From an uncultured Desulfobacteraceae bacterium (lineage in GTDB: Bacteria; Desulfobacterota; Desulfobacteria; Desulfobacterales; UBA5852), in NCBI GenBank assembly GCA_913060875.1, contig CAJXSL010000016.1, positions 62,001-126,000 on the forward strand: a DNA stretch of 64,000 nucleotides, given 5' to 3'. Below, piece after piece: positions 8,712 to 16,239 of this stretch. The notes beneath the pieces are model-generated. The model saw only the letters and a list, made by a program, of their open reading frames with translations. It was not told where the DNA came from and searched no databases. The position numbers and the translations under genes were made by a program. Position 1 is the stretch's first letter. Each line of letters begins with the position of its first letter.

Positions 8712-10196
8712 ATGCGCGAAACAGCTTCTATCTGCCCCAACCAGATTGTACGCCATTTGGGAAAACCGGCTGAAGATTTTACCAAACAGGACCTGGTGAA
8801 ATTCATCGCGGACAGACAAATTCAGATGGTCAATTTTCGCTATGTCGGCGGGGATGGGCGGTTAAAGACTTTGAATTTTGCCCCCAACAGCCGCAAGCAT
8901 TTGGATCAAATCCTATCCCGGGGAGAACGTGTCGATGGGTCGAGCCTGTTCAACTGGATTCCAGCTTCCGAAAGCGACCTGTACGTCATCCCCCGCTATG
9001 GCACGGCTTTTGTCAATCCGTTCACCGACATCGCCACCATTGATATCCTGTGCGCCTACTATACCCGGGAGGGCGATCCCCTGGCGTCTTCGCCCGAGAA
9101 CATCGTTCGCAAGGCTCATCGGGTGCTCCAGGAGACCACCGGGTACAGCTTCGAAGCGGCGGGTGAATTGGAATACTATCTCTTCTCCGAAATCGATCAG
9201 ATCTATCCGATTATCGAACAAAAAGGCTATCACGAATCGCACCCCTTTTCCAAATGGGGCGCCATACGCCGTGAAGCCATGCACATCATCAGCCAGATCG
9301 GCGGAGACATCAAATATGGCCATGCGGAAGTCGGCAACATTCTCTACGACAACTGGGAGATGGTGCAGCATGAAATCGAGTTCCGGCCTACGCCCGTCGA
9401 AAACGCAGCCGACCAGCTGGTGCTGGCCAAATGGGCCGTGCGGGAAGTGGCCTACAAATACGGTCTGGAAGTAAGCTTTGCGCCCAAAATCATCGTTGGA
9501 CATGCCGGTAGCGGACTGCATATTCACATGCGGCTGCTGAAGGACGGCCAAAACGTGCTGGTGGACGCGACAGGTCTCAACGATACCGCCCGAAGACTGA
9601 TCGGCGGATTGTTGTGCCTGGCCCCCTCGCTGACCGCCTTTGGCAATACTGTGCCGACGTCTTTCCTGCGGCTCGTGCCCCACCAGGAGGCCCCCACCAA
9701 TATCTGCTGGGGGGACCGCAACCGCTCGATGCTCGTGCGGGTTCCCCTGGGTTGGCAAGGGGTGGACGGCATGATTGCCGACGCCAACCCCAAAGAGGCC
9801 ACCGTTTTGCCCATGGAAGTCAACCCCCAAACGGTCGAGCTGCGAAGCCCGGACGGCAGTGCCAATGTTCATCAACTCCTGGCGGGTTTGGCGGTGGCGG
9901 CACGATACGGGCTGCGGAACCAAAATGCCTTCGAAACCGCTCGCAAATGCTATGTGGAGGCCGATCGCGAGCATCCTGCGGACTGGGATCAACTGCCAGG
10001 TTCCTGTTGGGAGGCAGCCGATAAATTGACCCATGACAGGGAGCACTATGAGGCCCACGACGTTTTCCCCGCCGATATGATCGACCAGGTCATTGCCCAA
10101 CTGCGATCCCACCAGGATCACGAACTCAGCGAAAAGCTATATGGCAATGCGGACGCGCTCTACGATATCGTGAAAGCCAACCTTCATTGTGGATAA
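8712..10196 (+). CDS. Glutamine synthetase family ligase, divergent substrate pocket
   Basis: ATP-dependent gamma-glutamyl ligase of 494 residues with a GlnA-like catalytic domain. Conserved elements: AGELEYYLF (metal-site Glu), EVGNILYDNWEMVQHEIEF, HQEAPTNICWGDRNRSM with the catalytic Glu and Arg, and VELRSPDGSANVHQLLAGL with the metal-site Glu. The usual NGSGMH motif reads AGSGLH, so the Asn that contacts glutamate in classical enzymes is Ala. It is therefore probably not the housekeeping glutamine synthetase. No adenylylation Tyr was recognised. AGGGAG lies 5 nt before the ATG. Beside an aminomutase, a beta-amino acid or amine substrate is plausible; a gamma-glutamylpolyamine synthetase is the main alternative. 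Confidence 0.85.
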   Translation: MRETASICPNQIVRHLGKPAEDFTKQDLVKFIADRQIQMVNFRYVGGDGRLKTLNFAPNSRKHLDQILSRGERVDGSSLFNWIPASESDLYVIPRYGTAFVNPFTDIATIDILCAYYTREGDPLASSPENIVRKAHRVLQETTGYSFEAAGELEYYLFSEIDQIYPIIEQKGYHESHPFSKWGAIRREAMHIISQIGGDIKYGHAEVGNILYDNWEMVQHEIEFRPTPVENAADQLVLAKWAVREVAYKYGLEVSFAPKIIVGHAGSGLHIHMRLLKDGQNVLVDATGLNDTARRLIGGLLCLAPSLTAFGNTVPTSFLRLVPHQEAPTNICWGDRNRSMLVRVPLGWQGVDGMIADANPKEATVLPMEVNPQTVELRSPDGSANVHQLLAGLAVAARYGLRNQNAFETARKCYVEADREHPADWDQLPGSCWEAADKLTHDREHYEAHDVFPADMIDQVIAQLRSHQDHELSEKLYGNADALYDIVKANLHCG

Positions 10197-10534
10197 CCCC
10201 CATTCACGTTGGGGAAAACGGATCCAATTGCCCGCCGGTCGATAGCCGCCTCGCCTTCCCTGCAGGAACATGGCCGTGAAATGCTGGCCGCTGCACTAAA
10301 TGTTAACCTGTAAAGTTAACACCTGTTAGCGAACTGTTAATTTCCGCAGGTCCAACTCCCGGTTATAAAATTTAATTTAAATAAAGATAACAGGTAAATA
10401 TGTCCTGTTAAGGAAATGTCGTCTTCCTGGCACGGGAATTGATATTGTAGGGCTCTTCGAACCGTTTACACGGGAAACGAGGCACAACGCCCAAAAATAA
10501 AGACGACCATAAGACGGAAAGAGGAGGATATGAC
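10197..10534. promoter_or_regulatory. Regulatory interval with GTTAAC palindromes
   Basis: A 338-bp non-coding stretch before the sulfur/cytochrome cluster. TGTTAAC (10301-10307) and GTTAACA (10315-10321) form a perfect palindrome around seven bases. TGTTAA recurs at 10335-10340 and CCTGTTA near 10404. A TATAAA sits at about 10364-10369. The arrangement looks like binding sites for a dimeric regulator next to a promoter; the regulator is unknown. Confidence 0.5.
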
Positions 10535-10876
10535 ATGCGACGATTCGTGATGTTGGCGGTGGCCATGATGTTTGTTTTTACATCGGTCGGGGCCAGTCTG
10601 GCCATGGAGCAGGGTAACAAGCGCAAGGGGAAATATACCTACCGCAAGGTCTACAAATCATGCAACCAGCGGGGGGAAGTGGACAGCACCAAGCCACCCT
10701 TGAACCCCAGCGACAAAACCCAGGCCGAATGGGAAGCGTTGTTCGACAGCGGCGATTTTACCCCGTTTGGCTGCCAGGATGAGTGGACCAACCTGTCCGA
10801 TACGGAAATTACGGATATTTTTACCTATATGCATGCCCATGCGTCGGATAGTCCGACCCCTTTGAAATGTAAATAA
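10535..10876 (+). CDS. Small secreted cytochrome-like protein without a heme motif
   Basis: Protein of 113 residues with a signal peptide (hydrophobic stretch, then GASLAM). The C-terminal part (LSDTEITDIFTYMHAHASD) resembles the end of small c-type cytochromes, but the place where CxxCH would be expected reads CNQRG, so heme attachment looks lost. Three cysteines remain (CNQRG, GCQDE and the penultimate Cys). RBS GGAGG lies 8 nt upstream. It precedes a rhodanese lipoprotein and an octaheme cytochrome, so a periplasmic sulfur or electron-transfer role is inferred from context. Its TAA stop is the left end of a minimal family A repeat. Confidence 0.75.
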   Translation: MRRFVMLAVAMMFVFTSVGASLAMEQGNKRKGKYTYRKVYKSCNQRGEVDSTKPPLNPSDKTQAEWEALFDSGDFTPFGCQDEWTNLSDTEITDIFTYMHAHASDSPTPLKCK

Positions 10877-10903
10877 TGCCCATCCCTTTATGGACGGACA
10901 CTA
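10874..10903 (+). repeat. Family A repeat, collapsed copy 2 (30 bp)
   Basis: Only the two termini of family A are present, joined directly: TAATGCCCATCCCTT followed by TATGGACGGACACTA. The first three bases are the stop codon of the preceding gene. Confidence 0.75.
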
Positions 10904-10959
10904 AACAGGCCATCCTGAAATAAATGGCCGTGAACGCTTTTTGTAGAATGGAGCGCACC

Positions 10960-12090
10960 ATGAAATACCGCAACGTAATGATGTCGGTCGTATTCCTGGC
11001 GGCCCTGGCGCTTTTGGCCACGGGTTGCGCCACCACCCAGACCCCCCAGGCCACGGATCAGGCGGCGGCCGCTACGAGTTGGCAGTACCACGAAATCGTG
11101 GATGCGGCTTTCGTCGGGCAGTACGCCAAGGTGCCCATGGCGGAAGACGTGATGATCATCGATTCCCGTCCGTTCAAACCCAAGTATGTCAAGGGGCATA
11201 TCCCCATGGCCACCAGCATCCCGTATTCCCAGATGGACAAGATGCTCGATCAACTGCCGGAAAACAAAGACAGCCTGCTGATTTTTTACTGCGGCGGCCT
11301 GAAATGCAAACTCAGCCACAAGGCCGCATACAAGGCCGAGTCCCTTGGCTACAAGAATGTCAAGGTGTTTGCCGAGGGTTACCCCGGATGGCTGAAGGTC
11401 CCCGGCAACTACGGGTCGGTTTCGGTGGACTGGATGAAAGCCCAGGTCGACAAGGGCGCAGACATGGTCATCGTGGATGCCCGCCCGAAGCGGAAAAAAT
11501 ATGACAAGGGCCATCTGCCCGGGGCCGTCAGCATTCCCGACACCCAATTCGATAAATTCAAGGACCAACTGCCGGAAGACAAGAACACGCAACTGGTGTT
11601 CTATTGCGGCGGTCTGAAATGCAAGCTCAGCCACAAATCGGCGGCCAAGGCCATTGCCATGGGCTACACCAACGTGAAGGTGTTTGCCACCGGCTATCCG
11701 TCCTGGGTCGCTTATGTGGGCAAGGAAGGTGCCGGCAGCACCATCCAGGCCGGCAAGGAAGAAGGCAGTATCGACATTGCCGCTTTCGAGAAAATCATCA
11801 GCGATAACCCCCAGAGCATTTACCTGGTTGACGTACGCGATGCGGACGAATTCGCCACCGGCAGTTTCCAGTCGGCGGTCAATATCCCGGTGGAAGTGCT
11901 GGAAGCCAAGGTCAAGACCCTGCCGGCGGATCGCCCCATCGTTTTCGTGTGCAGCACGGGTGCCCGCAGCGGGGAGTCTTTCTACATGCTGCAGGACCTG
12001 CGGCCGGAGCTGAAAAAGGTGTACTACCTGGAAGCCGAGCTCACCTTTAACAAGGATGGCTCGTTCAAGATCGTCGAGCCGCAGTCGTAA
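10960..12090 (+). CDS. Triple rhodanese-domain lipoprotein
   Basis: Periplasm-facing lipoprotein of 376 residues. The N-terminus is a lipoprotein signal with lipobox LLATGC. Three rhodanese domains follow: about residues 45-145 (MIIDSRPFKPKYVKGHIP), 150-255 (MVIVDARPKRKKYDKGHLPG) and 270-370 (YLVDVRDADEFATG). Domains 1 and 2 share the unusual active-site loop CGGLKCKLSH and are clearly a duplication. Domain 3 has VCSTGARSG. Each loop keeps a candidate sulfur-carrying Cys. GGAG precedes the ATG at 10960; the frame is open further upstream without a good RBS. With the octaheme cytochrome next door, handling of thiosulfate, tetrathionate or persulfide sulfur is likely (inference). Confidence 0.9.
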   Translation: MKYRNVMMSVVFLAALALLATGCATTQTPQATDQAAAATSWQYHEIVDAAFVGQYAKVPMAEDVMIIDSRPFKPKYVKGHIPMATSIPYSQMDKMLDQLPENKDSLLIFYCGGLKCKLSHKAAYKAESLGYKNVKVFAEGYPGWLKVPGNYGSVSVDWMKAQVDKGADMVIVDARPKRKKYDKGHLPGAVSIPDTQFDKFKDQLPEDKNTQLVFYCGGLKCKLSHKSAAKAIAMGYTNVKVFATGYPSWVAYVGKEGAGSTIQAGKEEGSIDIAAFEKIISDNPQSIYLVDVRDADEFATGSFQSAVNIPVEVLEAKVKTLPADRPIVFVCSTGARSGESFYMLQDLRPELKKVYYLEAELTFNKDGSFKIVEPQS

Positions 12091-12120
12091 CGACAGAAAT
12101 GCCCGCTGCAGAGTTGCCGC

Positions 12121-12156
12121 TTAACCCGAATATATTTCATGAAATGTTCGGGTTAA
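12121..12156. repeat. Family B repeat, collapsed palindromic copy (36 bp)
   Basis: Near-perfect palindrome with ends TTAACCCGAA and TTCGGGTTAA and centre TTTCATGAAA. It equals the fused termini of the ~262-bp family B repeats at 37224 and 56882. Confidence 0.75.
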
Positions 12157-12242
12157 TCCACGGTGTCTCTGCAGTGGTGTGTCCTGATCCCAATTTCAAC
12201 GATGGATTGTAAAATATGTCCCCGAGGGGAGAAGATTCGGTC

Positions 12243-13862
12243 ATGCATGCGATATACAAGAACCTGATCATGATGCTGGCGGCCTGGATGCTGGTGGCCG
12301 CAACCGTGCCGCCGGTCCTGGCAGACGCGACGGAAGCCCCGGGGCGGACCATGGCCCAGCAGGCCACCAAGTCCCTCAATATTTGGAATACCACCGATCA
12401 CGCCAAACATCCGGCTTTACAAAAGGCGTTCACCTCCGGTCAGGACATTACGGATGCCTGCCTGTCGTGTCATTCCGAAGCAGACGACCAGATCCACAAA
12501 TCTATCCATTGGACCTGGCAGGCATCGCCCGACGGTGAAGAAGCGAAATTCGGCAAGGCAGCTCATTCCCTGAACAACTTTTGCATTTCAGCCAACCGGA
12601 TGGAGGACAAAAGCTGCCTGGCCTGTCATCCCGGATGGGGGACATCGACCGAGAGCGGCATCAACTGCCTGAACTGCCACAGCCGCAAGAAGGTCAACTG
12701 GGACGAGGCCATCGAAGATCTGGCCGCGTTTGTCGAGGCCGGTGACGAAGAATCCCTGGAAATTGCGGCCGAAATCCAGGCCGAACTCCAGGAAGCAGCC
12801 CAGGATATCGGGCGGCCCAGCCGCCAGAACTGCGGCGGCTGCCATTTTATCGGCGGCGGCGGGGATGGGGTCAAACACGGTGATTTGGATACCTCTTTGA
12901 CCAAGCCCAGCAAGGCGCTGGACGTCCATATGGGGGTGGATGGGCAGAATTTCGACTGTGTGCGCTGTCATACCACCAAGATGCACAATATCGCGGGGCG
13001 GGTGTATACCCGTCCGGCGGCGACGGACCGTAAGAGCCTGATCGAAGACGACTTGGCCTCCAAGATTACATGCGAGTCCTGCCACAGTGCCACGCCGCAC
13101 GCCGAGAACTCCAAAGCCAACGATCATGCCGACCGGGTGGCCTGCCAGACCTGCCACATTCCGGAAGTGGCACGGGAGCTCCCCACCAAAATGACCTGGG
13201 ACTGGTCCCAGGCCGGCCAGCTCAAGGACGGCAAACCCTACAAAACCAAAGACGAATTCGGCAAGCACGACTACCTGACGATCAAGGGGAAGTTCACCTG
13301 GGCCAAAAACGTCAAGCCCGAGTACTTCTGGTATAACGGGGTGATCGATTCCGTGACCGCCAATGATATGATCGATCCGGGCCAGGTCGTGCCGGTTTCC
13401 GCTCCGGTGGGGTCCCCGGCGGACCCCGACAGCCGTATTTACCCGTTCAAAGTCCACCGCGGCAAGCAGCCCTATGACAAGATCCACAAGACCCTGTTGG
13501 TGCCGCTGCTCTCGGGTGATGACGGCTACTGGAAGACCCTGGACTGGCAGCGGGCCCTGTCCCATGGGCAGGCTTCGGTGGATCTGCCCTATTCCGGCCA
13601 GTTTGACTTTGTCGAAACCACCTACGTCTTTCCGGCCACCCACATGGTGGCGCCCAAGGAGAACGCCCTGGCCTGCAACGATTGCCATACCCGCAACGAC
13701 AGCCGGATGGCCGGTGTCGCCGGCGTCTATATGCCCGGCCGCGACCGGTTCGACCTGCTGAATACCTTCGGCTGGGTGGCCGTCATTGGCACTTTTTTTG
13801 CCGTTTTCTGCCATGGACTGGGCCGCGTTTTTTCCAACGGTCGCAACGGAGGCCACGGGTAG
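12243..13862 (+). CDS. Octaheme c-type cytochrome, tetrathionate-reductase family
   Basis: Multiheme cytochrome of 539 residues with a signal peptide ending near VLADA. Eight CxxCH motifs occur in order: CLSCH, CLACH, CLNCH, CGGCH, CVRCH, CESCH, CQTCH and CNDCH. The number and order fit the octaheme tetrathionate reductase (OTR) family, which reduces tetrathionate, nitrite or hydroxylamine in vitro. A C-terminal hydrophobic segment (FGWVAVIGTFFAVFCHGLGR) suggests a membrane anchor that could take electrons from the quinone pool. ATG 12243 is chosen because it leads straight into the signal peptide after AGGGGAG; ATG 12216 is an alternative. A strong terminator follows, so this ends the cluster. 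Confidence 0.9.
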   Translation: MHAIYKNLIMMLAAWMLVAATVPPVLADATEAPGRTMAQQATKSLNIWNTTDHAKHPALQKAFTSGQDITDACLSCHSEADDQIHKSIHWTWQASPDGEEAKFGKAAHSLNNFCISANRMEDKSCLACHPGWGTSTESGINCLNCHSRKKVNWDEAIEDLAAFVEAGDEESLEIAAEIQAELQEAAQDIGRPSRQNCGGCHFIGGGGDGVKHGDLDTSLTKPSKALDVHMGVDGQNFDCVRCHTTKMHNIAGRVYTRPAATDRKSLIEDDLASKITCESCHSATPHAENSKANDHADRVACQTCHIPEVARELPTKMTWDWSQAGQLKDGKPYKTKDEFGKHDYLTIKGKFTWAKNVKPEYFWYNGVIDSVTANDMIDPGQVVPVSAPVGSPADPDSRIYPFKVHRGKQPYDKIHKTLLVPLLSGDDGYWKTLDWQRALSHGQASVDLPYSGQFDFVETTYVFPATHMVAPKENALACNDCHTRNDSRMAGVAGVYMPGRDRFDLLNTFGWVAVIGTFFAVFCHGLGRVFSNGRNGGHG

Positions 13863-13918
13863 CCGATCCGATAACGACACCGGCCGCATCCCGGTGCCGC
13901 AACCATAGCACTAATCAG

Positions 13919-13952
13919 CGCCGTTCCCCTGCCGGGAACGGCGTTTTTTTTT
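13919..13952 (+). terminator. Rho-independent terminator after the octaheme cytochrome
   Basis: Perfect 10-bp stem, CGCCGTTCCC (13919-13928) and GGGAACGGCG (13934-13943), 5-base loop, followed by nine T. Confidence 0.95.
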
Positions 13953-14157
13953 GTCTGTTTTTGGCGGATGCCCGGCAATGCATCTCCTAAACGGGAGAGA
14001 TTTGGTATGAAAATGACAATATTGTCTAAAGAAATGCTTCAATATACAAAAGTGTTGTTTGTGGAAAAACTGGTTGGCTCTTTGTGGCCTGGTTTGAAAT
14101 CGAAAAAATTGAATTAAAACGAGTGACTACATACGATTTGGATCAATTCGGTTAATG

Positions 14158-14174
14158 TGGCACAGCTCTTGCCA
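14158..14174 (+). promoter_or_regulatory. Sigma-54 type (-24/-12) promoter before amt
   Basis: TGGCACAGCTCTTGCCA has GG and GC separated by exactly 10 bases, close to the TGGCAC-N5-TTGC consensus. It sits 111 bp before the amt start in an otherwise AT-rich, gene-free interval (13953-14284). Ammonium transporter genes are classic NtrC/sigma-54 targets, so nitrogen control is a natural inference. No clear NtrC site was found. Confidence 0.8.
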
Positions 14175-14284
14175 TTACACCTTTACAAGATAACAACAGC
14201 GTCATGGCGACCGGGAGCGTTAACCGGGAGCCGGGAAAAATGATGACAATCCCTAAATCCAATGGAATGAGTGAGGAACAGAAC

Positions 14285-15691
14285 ATGAAACGATTTTTTT
14301 CGATCCTGGTGTTACTTCTGGCAAGTGCGACGTTTTGCTGGGCGGGGGACGAACCGCCCACGGCCATGTCCAATAAAGAAGCCATCGACCTTGTGCAGGA
14401 GCATGCCAATTTCCTGTGGACCCTGGTGGCGGCGGCCCTGGTTTTTTTCATGCAGGCCGGGTTTGCCCTGGTGGAAACCGGTTTCACCCGGGCCAAAAAC
14501 GCCATCAACATCATCATGAAGAACCTGATGGATTTCTCGATAGGCTCCATTGCCTTCTGGGCCATCGGGTTCGGGCTCATGTTCGGGGCTACCTCTACAG
14601 GTTGGTTCGGTACGTCGGGCTTTTTCCTGAGCGACTTCACGGGGGAAGGCACCGAATGGATCCTGGCCTTCTGGATGTTCCAGGTGGTTTTCTGCGCCAC
14701 GGCGGCCACCATCGTCTCCGGCGCCATGGCCGAACGCACCAAATTTGTAGGCTACCTTTGCTACAGTGTGGTCCTGAGTGCCCTGATCTACCCGGTTTTC
14801 GGCAGCTGGGCCTGGGGCAGCCTGCTGAACGGCGAAGGCTGGCTGGAAGGTTTCGGATTCATCGATTTTGCCGGATCCACCGTGGTGCATTCCGTGGGCG
14901 GCTGGGCGGCCCTGGCCGGTGCCATCGTGCTGGGACCCCGTATCGGCAAGTACATGAAAGACGGCAAAGTCCGCCCGATCCTGGGCCACAACATGCCCCT
15001 GGCGGCCCTGGGGGTCTTCATCCTCTGGCTGGGATGGTTCGGGTTCAACCCGGGCTCCACCACCACGGCGGACAAGAGCATCGCCATGATTTTCGTCAAC
15101 ACCAACCTGGCAGCGGCCGCGGGCGCCATCCTGGCCCTGGTGGTTTCCTGGATGAAGTTCGGCAAGCCGGAAGTGGGCATGAGCCTCAACGGCGCCCTGG
15201 CCGGCCTGGTCGGCATTACCGCCGGCTGTGCCAATGTTACGCCCACCAGCTCAATCCTGATCGGCGCCGCCGCGGGTGTCATCGTCGTGTTCTCGGTGGT
15301 CTTTTTCGATAAAATCAAGATCGACGACCCGGTGGGGGCTATTTCCGTCCATGGTGTCTGCGGCGCCTGGGGCACCCTGGCGGCCGGTATATTTGACATG
15401 GGCGGGTTCTCCCTGAAAATTGTGGGGGTCCAGTTGCTGGGCATCGGGGCCTGCTTCCTGTGGACCTTTCCGCTGGCCTTCCTGATGTTCAAGGTTATCG
15501 ATGCGGTGGTGGGCCTGCGGGTATCCCCCGAAGAAGAGCTGGAAGGCCTGGACTGGACCGAACACGGCGGCACGGCCTACCCGGATTTCGAGGTTTCCAG
15601 CTATACGGCCAGCCCGGGGTATTCGGGTGGTGGTTCCGGCGGCGCCAAAACAGTGCCGGCGGCAACCAAACCCGTTCCCGAGATGAGTTAG
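14285..15691 (+). CDS. amt: Ammonium transporter
   Basis: Amt/Mep/Rh channel of 468 residues. A signal-peptide-like first segment (MKRFFSILVLLLASATFCWA) is followed by about eleven membrane helices. The two pore histidines are visible in STVVHSVGGWAALAG and ISVHGVCGAWGTLAAGIFD. The C-terminal tail is longer and Gly/Ala-rich (YSGGGSGGAKTVPAATKP). ATG 14285 is preceded by GAGGAA; the in-frame region upstream is leader. It lies behind a sigma-54 promoter. No glnK gene adjoins it, which is unusual because amt is commonly paired with a P-II gene. Confidence 0.95.
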   Translation: MKRFFSILVLLLASATFCWAGDEPPTAMSNKEAIDLVQEHANFLWTLVAAALVFFMQAGFALVETGFTRAKNAINIIMKNLMDFSIGSIAFWAIGFGLMFGATSTGWFGTSGFFLSDFTGEGTEWILAFWMFQVVFCATAATIVSGAMAERTKFVGYLCYSVVLSALIYPVFGSWAWGSLLNGEGWLEGFGFIDFAGSTVVHSVGGWAALAGAIVLGPRIGKYMKDGKVRPILGHNMPLAALGVFILWLGWFGFNPGSTTTADKSIAMIFVNTNLAAAAGAILALVVSWMKFGKPEVGMSLNGALAGLVGITAGCANVTPTSSILIGAAAGVIVVFSVVFFDKIKIDDPVGAISVHGVCGAWGTLAAGIFDMGGFSLKIVGVQLLGIGACFLWTFPLAFLMFKVIDAVVGLRVSPEEELEGLDWTEHGGTAYPDFEVSSYTASPGYSGGGSGGAKTVPAATKPVPEMS

Positions 15692-15707
15692 CACCGCACC
15701 ATCCATG

Positions 15708-15931
15708 CCTTGGATATACGGTCCAAGCGCTTAGAATGTCACAACCGGTCGAAGCCCTAAAGGCCCTCTCCCTTTTGCGGGCTTCGACCGGCTGACAGCA
15801 GGAAGAGGTTGACGCCCCAAAACGGTACCGGATGGACTGGCTCCGGGCCCTCTCCCGGAGCGACCGTCCGGATATCGTGTGATGTGTCCGCTAAATGGTC
15901 TGTTCCTCCCTACCGACCAACCTCTTCCTGC
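15708..15931. other. Highly structured non-coding region after amt, candidate RNA element
   Basis: Several inverted repeats are nested in a gene-free stretch. CTTGG/CCAAG (15708-15726). CCGGTCGAAGCCC (15745-15757) pairs perfectly with GGGCTTCGACCGG (15779-15791). GCAGGAAGAGGTTG (15798-15811) pairs perfectly with CAACCTCTTCCTGC (15918-15931). Inside that lies GCTCCGGG/CCCGGAGC (15840-15861). The sequence GGCCCTCTCCC occurs in the loop of the second and across the last hairpin. No T-run follows, so it is not simply a terminator. Confidence 0.5.
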
Positions 15932-16020
15932 TCCTTTTCTGAGAAGGCTGGCCGGATCTTCGGCCCGTCCTCCCCCTCCCCTTCGTTTCAATTGGTCTCG
16001 GCGCTATGCTGTCAGGCGGT

Positions 16021-16077
16021 TGTGTCCCCGATACCCCTTGCCAATAACCATCTCGAACACGTGAAATATCCGGATTA
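16021..16077 (-). repeat. Family B repeat, partial copy in reverse orientation
   Basis: On the minus strand this reads TAATCCGGATATTTCACGTG, then TTCGAGATGG and GGCAAGG, matching the left part of the family B copy at 56882. The rest of the element is missing or too diverged to place. Confidence 0.65.
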
Positions 16078-16239
16078 GGCTGCGCCGGGACGGCCCCAGG
16101 TTGTCTATTCTGGAGCAGAATGGGCCGAAAGGCCGAGCTCCGGTTACGTCGGCATCGCGTTGACATCGTCCAGGGGGTTATATATGACCAGACAGGAGCT
16201 CAATCAGCGGCGTTTCATTTATCCGGGGGGATGGCCTAT

